NCBI GenBank assembly: GCA_015478945.1
Contig: JABUQX010041977.1
Span: forward strand, 16,685-80,684
DNA from: Trachelipus rathkii
Taxonomy: Eukaryota; Arthropoda; Malacostraca; Isopoda; Trachelipodidae
Direction of reading: 5' to 3'
Length of the DNA: 64,000 nucleotides
The notes beneath the pieces were generated by a model, which made no database searches, was not told where the DNA came from, and saw only the letters and a program-made list of their open reading frames with translations. A program made the position numbers and the translations under genes. Of the stretch, positions 34,205 to 46,490 are shown piece by piece. The number at the start of each line of letters is the position of its first letter. The first letter of the stretch is position 1.

Positions 34205-35657
34205 TTTTGAAAGTGGTCTACAAAAAAAAATAAAACAACTGCATATGTAACCACCCGTATGACATAACTAATAAAGCTTGTAGTGTCGTTAGCCCGATGT
34301 ACCTTAGTTAATAGTTTTTGCTTGTTGGTAGTAGTCTGTGGTATGTTTATTATGCCTTTGTTTCAGGATCACTGAACAAGTCTTCAGGGGCGGTGTAGGT
34401 TTGTTACATGTTGCATGAGCATGTGATTTGAAAATATTTAGTTGACTGGACAGCCTCGATAGGCCCCATGTGGCTTCTTGCTGTCTCTTTATTTCTTAAT
34501 CTCTAAAGAGGGATACTACGGAACGCTGAAATAAATTATAGACTTTAAATTGGTCAACATATGGAAGGGGCAGAATCAATGAAATGTTTTAGAGGTGTCT
34601 AAACTTTGAAATATCTGCGGGCGTTATATGCTCATTGCCTGTTCGACATCCTTGTGAGTACAACACATAAGAAAGCTTTATAACACGGAAGAACATGCAA
34701 TCTAGATACTTGATCTTATATTTGTTCATGCGCTAGACTATACATTTTAATAGAAGAAAAAATAATTAACGATTTTTCCCGAACAAATGGACAAAACCAC
34801 CAACGCAATAGGCGAACAAGGTTGGGTGTAAACGTCTTCAATGGATGGTTACAATCTAGAGAAATTTTTGAAAGCATTGCCTGGATGAAGCTTTAAGTAG
34901 TAGCTTGAATGCCATCTAATGATATTAACCTTCTTTCAAAAAACTCATCTCTTTTGACGTCTGCAATTCAAAAAGCGAATTTGTTATAAGTTTTAATTAT
35001 GATTTTAACTTTTATTAAAATATCACTCTTCATTATGTACTACATTTGCAGTCTCCATAATTAGTAACAGCAACTGCTGTTAAACATATATTGAAAACGT
35101 GGTTTGTTTTGAAAGATTTGCAAGCAAACATCGATGAAACATTTCAAAATATTTTGAACAGTTGCAACAGCAACTTCTGCCTTCTGTTAATTAATAGAAA
35201 TGAAAATGGCTCATGTGAATGCAACCCTGTCAAAATGAAATATAAAGGGGATTACTATATTTTCCTGATGATTTTTTAAACCAGTTCCTTAATAATTCTT
35301 TGTAAAGTCGCTCAGCCATCGATATCTATTAAAACATTTTATGAATTTGCAAATAACTTGAAACTGTAAGTCACCATTTTGAATGTTACAGGGTTTTATG
35401 CATTACCTCATTCAAAGCATGCACTTCGAAAAGAGTTATTTTCCCTTACCTCTGAAAAGGCTCAAAACAAACATCTTTCACATTATACGGGAGAAGAAAG
35501 CCTAACAGGAACTGGGTTTAATGGTACATTCCATCATAGCGACCAATATAACTGGACTGAAGTTATCATCATTTTAGTGTTAGCAGATCAGTTGAAGATA
35601 TTTTTTATATAAATAAAACATATCTTTTTTCTATGTTAGAATTTAGATTTATCAAAA
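34205..35657. other. unique DNA, no gene called
   Basis: Two open plus-strand stretches (35091-35279 and 35379-35612) have fairly mixed residues. The second follows an acceptor-like ATGTTACAG at 35390, but no donor and no phase-matching partner were found. I treat them as unsupported. Confidence 0.3.
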
Positions 35658-35738
35658 TAATATATATATATATATAAACTATCATATAATATACATATAT
35701 GATATATATATATAATATATATATATATTATATATATA

Positions 35739-35770
<32 letters not shown>

Positions 35771-35836
35771 AATATATACTATAATATATGATATATATAT
35801 ATATTTAATTATATATAATATTAAAATATATACTAA

Positions 35837-35868
<32 letters not shown>

Positions 35869-36004
35869 TATATATATGATATACTACTATATAACAGCCC
35901 GACAAAATTTTCTGGCTACTGCCATACCTAATATACTTAATATAATATAGAGTATATATATAATATATAGTATATATATCTATATATATATAATATATAT
36001 AATA

Positions 36005-36042
<38 letters not shown>

Positions 36043-36087
36043 CAATTATCATATATATATATATATATATATTATATAATATTATAC

Positions 36088-36118
<31 letters not shown>

Positions 36119-36195
36119 CTATTAATATAATATATATAAAATATATATAATATATACTATATATATATATATTATATATATATATATATATATAT
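35658..36195. repeat. TA-rich array with a ~50-bp unique insert
   Basis: TA tracts at 35658-35893 and 35930-36195, split by a unique stretch containing ACAGCCCGACAAAATTTTCTGG. Confidence 0.9.
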
Positions 36196-36808
36196 GGGAT
36201 GGACATAAAATATTTTTACAACTTTAGAAATTATGCTAACAACAATTTAAGTTTTTATCACAGAGCTCCAGGTGAGTTTCATTTGAAAGAAAAATTCAAA
36301 AAGTTTTATAAATGACATTCTTGGTCACTGTTTCTCATAAGTAGCACCACCAGGCACCCTAAACAAAAGCCATATTATTTATGTTCAATCATTATGGATC
36401 CTTCAGAAAAGGCAGTGTTGATTGGTTTATTAAATCAAAACTGATAGCACAGATCAATACAAGTTTAGATAAAATACAAAAACCGCTGTCAAGGATACTT
36501 TTCGTGCTTAGCACCAAAGGTTTATGGCCAGGGTAATGGGAAACGCTGAACATAAAGCTACAAGCTGGCTAGAATATCAGATGAAAATGAAAAACGAGTG
36601 GGACATTGTAGGAGTTGATGCGTATATTGAATGTTGGTGATTTCAGCATAATGTAAACCTTACTCAGCCTTCATCAAATAGCAATCAAAGTTTAAAGATT
36701 TTTTTTTATGTACACTGCATACTGTATACCTACTTTTAATCTCGAGAATAAAATTAAGCAAACAAATATTCCTTTTTCCTTCCCTGACAAAAATAAAAAA
36801 TAAAATAA

Positions 36809-36843
<35 letters not shown>

Positions 36844-38589
36844 AAGTCTCACATTTGTTTATTCGCATTTTGCTATCACCTATTTTTCATTTCCTATTTA
36901 TATTTTATATTTGGGAAATTATCTTGAATGACTAAGATCAAAGAACTTCAAAGTATAAACCATCTTTTTCAACTTCCTACCTTTAATTCCTATTATAACA
37001 TCATCAAACATCAAACTCAATCATATGATGAAGTACCGGTATGTATTTATTCACAATTATTATTCAAGAATATTATATTAATTGACTTTATATAGGCAAT
37101 TTATTATTACCTTCTATGTATATGAAGATCCTATACCACTCGCATTTATATACTTGCCCAAACAAAAAAAGTCATATACGTTTACAGAATTAGATTTCCT
37201 TTCAACTGTCCCAATGACATGGTAAATATTTCCAGCTAAAGATAACAGAATTTTCAAGGCATTATAAAGAGAAAAGGTTCGATAAAAATGAAAAGGCCAA
37301 AGTATAGTAATGCCTGCATCCTTTTTATACCAAGAGCATCAATGGCATCTCTGTATGCTTTTACCACTAGGGAAGGAATTTCACAACCCTTTGACAAATA
37401 AAAATCTCTAATCAAAGATTAATGGGTTCACATTATGGCAAAGGGTTGGATTGCAAAGACAAGAAAACAAGCAGTCAAAGATAAAAGAATATATCATACA
37501 CAATAAATATTGCATACATTAGTCATAAAGATCAGGATAAAGATAGAAACAGGTACAAACAATAAGAAATCTGTATATATATCACATACTGTATGCTTTT
37601 ATCAACTCATGATGTATTTTAATTCAAGTAGTATGGTATACATGATCAATAAACAGATTTGTAGGAAAATAAAAGGTGCGCGAATTGAAAAAAATATCTT
37701 TAAGGATAAACAAGAGCTTTAATTATCTGAACTATTTGAAATACACTACAGGGAAAATAAATATTAAACAATAGCTGATTTCACTATTAAAAGGAACATG
37801 GTTCTCCAGTGCTGATGAAAGGCTAATTAGTAAAAAATAACTAATTAAATAAAAGTTAAAGGAGTATCAAAAAGTAAAAAACCCAGCTGAAATTGATTTT
37901 TGAAGCTTTTGATCATCTTCACATATAAAATTATATATAATTTCAAATCAATAATGTGGTCTTAAATTTAACTTAAACTTATCAAATTTAAAGTATCATA
38001 TATTTTGTACAAGAGAATAAAATTCTGTACCTAGGATGAACTTACAATATATAATATAGAGCAGTATTTCTCAACTACTGGGTTGCTAAGAAATTTGGCA
38101 AGTCTGCAACACATTCCAAAAATATTTCCCAAAATGCACAGATATTCAAAAATGGGATTTGGAGATTGGTTACCAATCCTTTCTTATATATCACCAAAAA
38201 TAAAAACAAATAAAATAATCGAAAAAAAAAATGAACAAAAGTGTCTTTAGAATCAAGTTTAGATTCATCAATTACAAGCAAATTTTGGAACTATGAATTT
38301 AAATTGCTTTTGGACTAAATTTAGAAATGAATATTCAACTCTTCATAAAGAAGCAATGAAGGTGTTACTAGATATAACATTTATTTTATGAAAAAATATT
38401 CCTGTAGTGAATATATCACCCACCAAACAGGAACCACAACACGCTCTTCCCGTCCACACTCGGGCGTAGGGTCAAACAGCACCGCACAGAGTGAAATACT
38501 TATTAAATAGGGGAATATAATGTATGGATAAGATAACTGCTCATCCTTCTTCACCTCACGGCAGTGTGATAGGTATTGATAAAAATAAC
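36196..38589. other. unique AT-rich DNA, no gene called
   Basis: Includes a tetranucleotide TAAA run at 36795-36845. Several ORFs of 60-70 codons show no motif or splice support. Confidence 0.4.
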
Positions 38590-38665
38590 CCCTTAAGTAA
38601 TTTCACCCTGCTGGGTTTGAACCTGGGCCCTAGCAGATGAACGCGTTGATGATAGGGTTCTGAAT
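38590..38665 (-). other. tRNA-like B-box match, possible SINE head
   Basis: The minus strand reads GGTTCAAACCC at 38617-38627, close to the pol III B box GGTTCGANNCC, within CCCAGGTTCAAACCCAGCAGGG. No full tRNA cloverleaf or clear A box could be placed, so this is at most a decayed SINE. Confidence 0.2.
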
Positions 38666-38739
38666 TCATCAAAAATATGTATTACAATAGGTAAGCGTGT
38701 GTAAGAATAAATGGGGTTGAAAGTGATTGATTTAATAAT

Positions 38740-39671
38740 AATAGCGGAGTGAAAGCAGGGATGTGTTGTGTCTCCTTGGTTATTCAACTTGTATATGGAT
38801 GGGGTTGTGAAAGAATTAAAGATAGGGGTGGCAGGGGAAGGTGTTAGAATGATGGAGACTGGAAGAGAGAGAAGGGTGCCTTACTTATTCTATGAAGATG
38901 ATTTTCTTTTTGTGTGGCGAATCTGAAGAGAGTTTGAGAGGATTGGTAGAGGAGTTTGAAAGCAAATGTAGATAAGAGCAACGTTATGGTAGCGATTGAG
39001 GACAGTCCACAGTGTGAAGTTGTGTTAGATGGCGAGCAACTGGAACAAGTGTCTGAGTTTAAATATTTATGATATATGCTTATTGAAAAGGGAATGGATG
39101 ATTCTGAGTGTAGTAGGAAAGTTGTGAATGGTAGGAAGGTGGCTGGTGCAATTAAATCCTTGGTGGATGTAAATAAGTCGTTGAATGCGCTAGGGTTTTG
39201 CATGAGGGTATGTTGTTACATGTGTTAATGTATAGTAGTGAAACAATGGTATGGAATAAGTGGTATAGATCTAAGGTATAATGCATTAAGATGGACAATT
39301 TTAGAGGCGTGTTAGGTGACAGAAGCTTTGATCAAATGAGGAATGAATGCATTTGGGAGTGAAGCTGTGTAGTGTGAAGAAAGGAGTAAATGAGAGAATA
39401 AATGAGAGTACATTGAGATGATTTGTTCATATAGAGAGGATGGCTGATAGTCGGTTGGTTAAGCAGATGTACAGTGGTGAGTGTGCTGGGAATTGACCGG
39501 CTGGGAGACTGAAGAAAAAGTGGATTGAGTCAGTAAAGGAATGGCTGAAGGAGAGGAATTTGAGTTTGACAGGTGCATAATAAGAGTAAATGGCAGGATT
39601 TTGTGAGGGGGTTTGGTTGTGGGCCTTCCCCAGGGGATGAACCCTACACTGACGAGATCCCACAGTTGTAG
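38740..39671 (+). pseudogene. RTE-like LINE fragment, RT to C-terminus (copy 2)
   Basis: Plus-strand frames give QGCVVSPWLFNLYMDGVVKE at 38756-38815 (RT motif B), PYLFYEDDFLFVC at 38879-38917 (motif C, with YADD changed to YEDD), NVDKSNVMVAIEDSPQCEVV, EQVSEFKYL and RKVVNGRKVAGAIKSLVDVN. After a gap come HIERMADSRLVKQMYSGEC near 39427 and LKKKWIESVKEWLKERNLSL near 39515. It ends in GDEPYTDEIPQL with a stop at 39669-39671. Motif order and wording match the RTE-like elements widespread in decapods. At least six frameshifts or stops make it a pseudogene. Confidence 0.85.
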
Positions 39672-41790
39672 TAAGCTGCCCTTAGTGGTTTTGTATCATA
39701 TTTCATATGTATCATATGTATATTTTATATTCTTTGGGGGGTATTTTTAATTTTGTCATGTATGAGAGTGTTATGAAGGGGGAGAATAATTGTGTTGCTG
39801 TGAGTGATGGGTGTTCTGACGCCAACAAACGAGTAGTTCCATTTCAGTTCTCTTTCCTTGGTCTTCCTAGTTTCGCAGCATCCATCACTCTTTCACTTCT
39901 GAATGAAATAAATGTGAATGATTGTAGATGAGTGTGATTAATTGTTTTGTTTCATGTATATTTTATTCTCTTCCGTAGGTATTATTTAAAATATAATCTA
40001 AAGCTTTTAGGGAAAGTGTACTGTCTTGTGGAATGGTCATGGAATGGTAATTTGGTTGTTATTGGTATTGAAGAATAGTGGTTTTGTGGATCTTCCTTTG
40101 TGGTTTTAGAATCTTTCCCTGGTAGGTACCAATTATTATTGGTTTTGTTTTTTATTTTTGATGATTACTTGAAATTAACTGATTAATTGATTTAATGGTT
40201 TATGATTAGCAATTTTTATGATGGTCATTATTAATATTTTTCTTAACTATTATCGTTATTGGTTCATTATTGTTATTATTATTATTATTGGTCTTAGTAG
40301 ATTTTATTTAATTTTGAAGGTTTGACGCCAAGTAGTGGATGCTTCTAGTTCTGGGTCACCGGTAGTCTAGTATCGAGGTAGAAGTAGAGGTGTGAAAAAA
40401 CTGGTCAACACCATTGGCCAGGTAGCTATTAAGTATTATTTTGTATTTTTTTCTTTTCTATTTATAAATTTTTTTATTTAAAATTGAGTCTTTGAAATTT
40501 TTTCATTAAATTTTTTTTTGAATTTTAAATGATTGCTTATTTTAAATTTATTTGCTTGAATATGATTAATGAGATTAATGATTAATTTGAAATGTTAATG
40601 TTAAAATTTGATATTGATTTTATAGTTATTCACTTAATGATAATTATTGTTTAATTTATTTTTTAATTTCTTATAAAGTTCATTTATTTATTTTTGTTGT
40701 CATGTTGGGATTTGTTTATTTTTGTTTCATTTCAGTTTTTTTTTCTGCACTGGCCCTGTGTCTGAAGTTGCTCCGGTAGCTGTTCTTGTGGCTCCGTTTA
40801 TGGTACTTGGTACCAACTAAAAACTTAATGGTGCAGTGCACTTAACTAATATAAAAATTAAAAGGCAAAAAAGGCTGCATTAATAGCCAATAATTTAAAA
40901 AGGAAAGTGGAAATTATAAAGGGAAAAACAAATTGGAAAAATTAAAAACAGAAAACTGACATTTGGAAACTAAAAAGACTATTATATTGAAAATAAATAA
41001 AAATTGACAAATAAGAATAAAAAGTAAAATTGACTTCTGGAAACGGAAATAAATTATTAAAATTATGATGAAAATTTGAAAGATATGAAATAAAAATATA
41101 AAAGAGATTGATCAAGAAATTGACAAAGAAGATTTAGGAAAACAATTTGAACAATAGAAATGAAAAGCGAAAATTAAATAAAAGTATAGGTACCATTTGA
41201 AAGGGTACCATAAGTGGAATAAATATTGTAATAAACAGAAAAACAATAACATATAGGTACCGTAAAAGTATAGGTACCATAAAGAGTGCCATAAATAGTG
41301 TAAGTACCCTCAAGGTTCGAAAACCTGGAAAGAAAGTGGTACTCCATATACAATAAAGTGGAAATTCGGTATTTAAAATACAATAAAGTGGTACCATATG
41401 TGATATAAACAATATTTAAACACAAAGACATTCAGAATTGACAATTTCGCATATTTGATTTTTTATTATTATTATTGAAAATATTGGTTATTATTTTAAT
41501 AAATTTCATATGTTGTAGGTATAGGTGTGGTTTATAATATATGGTATGTTGTAACACCTGGTGGTGGAACTAGTAGGTGCTGTAGTATAGTATTATTGGA
41601 ATAACGTGTGTATTAGTGGTATCGGTGTAGGTGGTATCTGTATCGGATTACCGTGTTTTCTTTGTAATTAAGTAGTATTAGGAATACCTTATAAATTTTT
41701 TTTGTATAAAATATATTTCAAAGTTTTTTTTTGTGATATTATTTTTCTTTAACTTTAATAAAATTAAGGTGTATGTATCTTTTATTTATA
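39672..41790. other. AT-rich DNA, no gene called
   Basis: Contains a cluster of GGTACC-bearing repeats (40795-41405; at least six GGTACC or near-GGTACC sites, with AAAGTATAGGTACCAT twice) and ATT runs near 40270 and 41460. No supported coding. Confidence 0.4.
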
Positions 41791-42959
41791 TCCCCTTTAT
41801 CTGTCCTGGAAGGCAGCCTCTCTACCTAATTTTTTCAACTTGAAGCTCCGGCTTTTATTTTTTTATAGTAAAATCCGCACATTCCAGAGACAAAAGCAAT
41901 GACTTCAATAGAGTTGTACCCCAACGATCCCAACAGGGGCTATCGGACAACCCACGATTCAACCCTCTAATAGTCTGCAAGATAAATTTGAGCTCTTCTA
42001 ATCTTCCTTATTAACAACTCTGTGTCTTTTGAACCCTTTTCCTATCTCAGACTCCCCAAGGGATTATATACCCTTGCGGATGAAATGAATAACAGCTCCC
42101 AAATGGAGTTTGAGGTGATGACCAACTGTCTTTCTAATACTCACTGAGCTACTGAAAGGCGAATGTAAAAATGTCCAAAGTAAAGGACCGCAAAATTTAT
42201 TATGAATTCGTTTGATGTTTGTTTTCAGGATAGATGATCAAAGAATAAATGGTGTGAGATTGATTCAGAAGATGAAAGCTAGTGGAAGAAGGTGCATGAT
42301 TTCTGGGATTTTACATAGGTTAGGTGCAGGTCAGGAATGGCTGGGGGAAAAAGGGCTTTAGTGTGTAAATGGAAAGGGGTTTAAGAAATTGGGGTTTTTC
42401 AGAAAAATATTTAGGTTTTGGATTGGGAAGAGATTTCGGATAAAGCATTCTTTTTGGCGGCAGATGGAGTTTCACTTTGGGAGCGTAAAAGCTGTTTTGG
42501 GCTTTTTCAGCACCAGGTTTAAGGAGGGACTGGTCTTAGCAAAAAACTTAAGGTAAAGTTGGGGGGGTGATGAGCTTAAATCTGGATACGAAAAATAGCA
42601 ATGGTAAACTGTAAATAGTGGTGAATATATACATAAAACTAGTGTTGTTACAGGTTCAAATAATTAGGAACATTAGGAACATTAGGAATATAGAGACAGT
42701 AAAAAGCCACATGGGCGCTATCGAGACTGGCCCAGTCAACCCACTACCCAAACAAAAACTAATGATATATAAATACCCAAAGCACCCTAGGGCTGGTCAA
42801 TTTGTTGTAACTACAAATCCACCCAATTTGGCTTAATACAAAACTTTAATGATATATAAATATTGATTACCTAACCATTCCGACATGTAACAATAACTAA
42901 GATGGGTGTAACATTTTCCATGTACAAAAAATAAATGTTAAACTTAAAAACCCGCCAAT
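41791..42959. other. unique DNA with one weak open stretch
   Basis: After TTTTCAG at 42226-42232 the plus strand reads RIDDQRINGVRLIQKMKASG and continues open to about 42340. It is isolated and unrecognised. GGAACATTA is tandemly repeated at 42667-42690. Confidence 0.3.
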
Positions 42960-43690
42960 TGGCTTCGTCAATATTTTATATGATACGCCAACCCAATCCA
43001 TAACGAATCTAACTGTTTCTTAAATGTTGCAATCGAGGTCACACTCAACAACCTCCTCTGGCTGGACTATTTCCATAATTTAACCAACCCTATTACGAAA
43101 ATGGGCATGCTTTCTTATTATTCAAGTGGCATGCTTTTCTTCTCTAATTTTTTATCTAAGGCGTTGGAAAGAAGTGCAATTTACTAGGAAAATTATGGTC
43201 TTCTATGATTATCAAATAGATGTAAAATATTTTGTAGGGATTGTATTCATGTCCCCCTTCTGAAAATCGCCTTTCTACCAGAGAAAACATTTCCAACGTC
43301 CCTTCACCTCATGCCTCCTAGCCTCTTTACCCCAAACCCAGAAATGTCATCCATGTCCACAATATTTAACAAAATCTACTATCAAGGAAGAACAACGTCA
43401 TTTTTCTTTAAATTTGAGTTAAGGTTGCCAATAACTAATCCACAACTCCTCAATTAATGGTCCAATATACTATTATACAGTTTACCTTATTCCTTTCCTC
43501 TCTTGAAACAAACATTTGCCGATTATTAATTTGCCCCAAGCATCTTATTAGCTTATTTCTAGCTTCCAAAACACTGATAATCCCAACTTTCAAATTACCT
43601 GCTTATAAGTTTATTCAACTAAATCTTCTCTTTCGTTGTATGTTGCTCACTTCACCTGTTTCAAAATCTGCAGTTTAAAACTTTTATTAT
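42960..43690 (-). pseudogene. CR1-like LINE fragment, 3' end of the reverse transcriptase ORF
   Basis: Minus-strand frames give, from 5' to 3': LEARNKLIRCLGQINNRQMF (near 43560), RRFSEGGHEYNPYKIFY (near 43240, the RRLRGDxxxxYKI block), then a frame with GLVKLWK and TSIATFKKQLDSLWIGLAY (42999-43045). This order (RNK-x-anchor, RRLRGD, WNSLP-like, SxxTFKxxLD) is the conserved tail of CR1/L2-like elements. Several frameshifts separate the blocks. No 3' repeat or poly-A tail was identified. Confidence 0.7.
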
Positions 43691-44571
43691 TTTGATGTAA
43701 CTAGGTGAAGAAAAAACCTTTACACTTGTTTTTACTATTTAAATCAATTGCCACTTTATCTTGGCCCACCCAAGAACGGTTTTATCGAGTTATTCATTTG
43801 AATCTTTAGCATCCTTCACTATTCCTAAACTTTAGTATCATCTACAAATTTAGCTGAACTTTCCATTTAAACCTTTGCATTTAATCCCACTTTATCTTAA
43901 TTCATTTATTATTATATTTTTCTCTTTCGTTTTAAAATTCACTGCAAAAAAAGTAGAGATAATAATTTTTACATCAACGTGGTGTGGGAACGATATGAAT
44001 TGTTAGCAAGATTAATAGATAAAGGGATGCCTCACTCTCTCACAAATACCAAACTTACCAAAAGAAGTGTGGTCTAACACTCCAAATATGTGAAAGTTTA
44101 TTAGTGGCTTCGACCACCGAAATAGATCCGAACTGTCCACTGGCAGATAACCCAAATTCGCACATCCACTTATCATTGAGCGTAACTTTAACTGACATCT
44201 TAGACTCTATCTCCTCGAAAAAGCGCGTCGCTCCTATATATGACATGTTTGTGAGTTCCTATTGACTTTGCACAAGATGGCTAGTCTCAAATGGTCTCTA
44301 TCTCTCGCAAAGACTTGCTTCAAAATTATTTGATATAAATACCAACTCATCATTATTTTTCCATACTAAACTAACCCTGTATATTTTATTATATCTCACT
44401 CTAATTATAATTTTCTGATAGGGTAGTAGGTGAGTACTATAAATACTATCAATACTTGATATACTCTAATATTTAAATATATTACCTATAATATATAACC
44501 AATGTACCCTAACCTATAGTATTATCACTCATACCTATATATTAATATATTATTTATCATCTATCATCATA
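43691..44571. other. unique DNA, no gene called
   Basis: May include more upstream sequence of the CR1-like fragment, but I could not follow it with confidence. Confidence 0.35.
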
Positions 44572-45730
44572 TCACTTCTTCCCTACCAAGACCTGGTGTG
44601 CGAGTAAGTGTGCGGTAACATGCACCGGAACTAGGAAAAGTAGTTGATAGTATAACGACAGTAATGTCCTCATATGTGTGCGAATGTGGGCGTTTAATTG
44701 ACTCTTTGTAGTGAATCTCCGGGAACAGATCTGGCACTGTTCGGTAGTTTCAAGGAGATCGCGACGGTACCCTAACTTAAGGCAATCTTCATGCATATGG
44801 TGGTGTTCATCTTTGACTCACGTTATAGGATATGATCATCCTCAACATACCACCCTTCACAAATAATCCACCTCCATTCACTTCTATTACTCCCTTTCTC
44901 TCGAGCCTCTGCCTGAAAACTCACATTTCCCCTCCTCCAGTCATTTCCTTTACTGGGACTCTCAATCCACTTATACCCCGGGTGGATGCTTATCCCAGTG
45001 GTCTTCTGTATTCCCAGCAACTTCACCACTATACATCCGCTCTCTTAACACAACCGAATATTATCAATCCATTCTATGCGACCAAAGGCACATGACCAAA
45101 CCATCTAACGTACTTTCATTTATTCTCTCATTTACCCCATTCTTCACATGAACAACAAACTTCTCTAGATTATGTACCATTCACTTCATTTTATCGAATT
45201 ATTATCTCACACATTCTAATTCCTAAGATTGACTATCCTCGAACAGACATTTGTGCTTTTTGATCTATACCTTATATATCCAAGACACATAGTTACTTAA
45301 CTTAACCATTAACACAGGATAAACAGCATATGTCATGTTAATGTGCACGCTTGACTAACGCATTCCAAGACGTATTCCTCGTGTTAGATAACAAACAATT
45401 TAATTGCACCAGCACCTTCTGGCCATTCCACAACCCTTTTCCTACTTACACTCGGCACTTATCGCTTCTCCCTTTTATTCATACCGACATATATCCTAAA
45501 TATTAAGCTCAGACATCTCTCTCACTGTTTGGCTCACTGGAGGAGCTAGTTACAATATTTATCACACCGAAAGACTGTCTTCACACCTCACACACCATCA
45601 ATCTTTCTCTTATCTTACTCTTAATCAACCTCCTTTTTTACACTCCCTGCCAAATCATCTCTACAAATCCTCTCAAATCTCATCTCTCATCGCCACTACA
45701 ATATCAATATTATCATCCGATATAATTAGG
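44572..45730 (-). pseudogene. RTE-like LINE fragment with a C2H2 zinc finger at its 3' side (copy 3)
   Basis: The minus strand from 45730 down repeats the copy 2 series: the block TATATCCTAAATATTAAGCTC (45491-45511) is the complement of the EFKYL region of copy 2, and RMYSGEVAGN and KWIES (45060-44940) match KQMYSGECAG and KWIES. DNA at 45109-45135 also matches copy 1. Downstream, a 74-codon frame (44796-44572) contains a textbook C2H2 finger, CQICSRRFTTKSQLNAHIRTH, with C-x2-C-x12-H-x3-H spacing at 44736-44674. Whether the finger belongs to the element ORF is inferred from position and strand. Heavily frameshifted. Confidence 0.65.
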
Positions 45731-46337
45731 GTAGGGTCAACTCCACCTCTCTTTCCATTTTCCCCCTGCACCCCCACCCTAAATGCGGTTTCATATCTGC
45801 GTCAAATATTCACATATAGTTATATTACCTAAATAGATATATATATACTTTTATATATACTAATAAATAATCACTACTCTAATAGAAATGGTTTTAAGCT
45901 AACTGGTATTATATCACTTATATATATAATATTATATATAATTATTATATAGTCTCCTTATAATAATAAAATTTATACTTACCTATATAGTATATAGGAG
46001 AGAGATAGAGAGAGAGATCTGGAGATGAGAAGAGCAGAGATGAGAATTTTAACCAATACTTATAATACTACGTTTGACAATATTTTACGTTGAAGATATG
46101 TGTGTGCCCTTTAATAAACCATTGATCAATCTGCTACTCATACACACATTATAGCTCTCTTTCGAGATTTTCTACTCAAAGCAACACCTTTCATATATAT
46201 ACAACTCATCTGGGGAGGTTCATAAAGCCATGGTTTCTCCAATCATCTCACCACTATTTGATATAGCAACATTTATCACTGGAACTCACGTGCGCTAACA
46301 TTATACAAACAATACTATTACATTCATAGATCTTCGC
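45731..46337. other. AT-rich DNA with TA and GA tracts
   Basis: Short TA tracts at 45835-45960 and a GAGAGA run at 45988-46030; no gene. Confidence 0.45.
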
Positions 46338-46490
46338 TTATTCATCACGATCATAAATGACGGCATCAGTGTCCTCAGTAGACATTTTCTCCAGTGCCTC
46401 ACGCAGTGTTGGATTGTCTTTAATGACAACCTCATCGACATTCAAGCAACATATAGAGCAGCATACATCAAATATTAAATTCTCCTATGT
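46338..46490 (-). CDS. short open stretch with coding-like composition, possible C-terminal exon
   Basis: The minus strand is open for about 49 codons after an upstream TAG and ends at TAA (46340-46338). The last part reads NVDEVVIKDNPTLREALEKM then STEDTDAVIYDRDE. This acidic, charged peptide with Leu/Glu spacing is unlike the random translations around it. The TLREALEKM phrase recalls CBS-domain helices, but 49 codons are not enough to claim a family. No acceptor site is clear. It could be a terminal exon or a transposon remnant. Confidence 0.3.

Noticed and set aside
35379..35612. 77-codon plus-strand ORF after an acceptor-like TTACAG
   Set aside because: No donor, no phase-compatible neighbour and no known motif; it reads straight into a TA array.
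36795..36845. CRISPR-like regular repeat
   Set aside because: It is a TAAA microsatellite with no spacers; no CRISPR structure exists in the window.
38590..38665. tRNA gene
   Set aside because: Only a B-box-like match is present; no cloverleaf or anticodon arm could be built.
38844..39203. 119-codon minus-strand ORF
   Set aside because: It is antisense to the RTE-like RT fragment on the plus strand.
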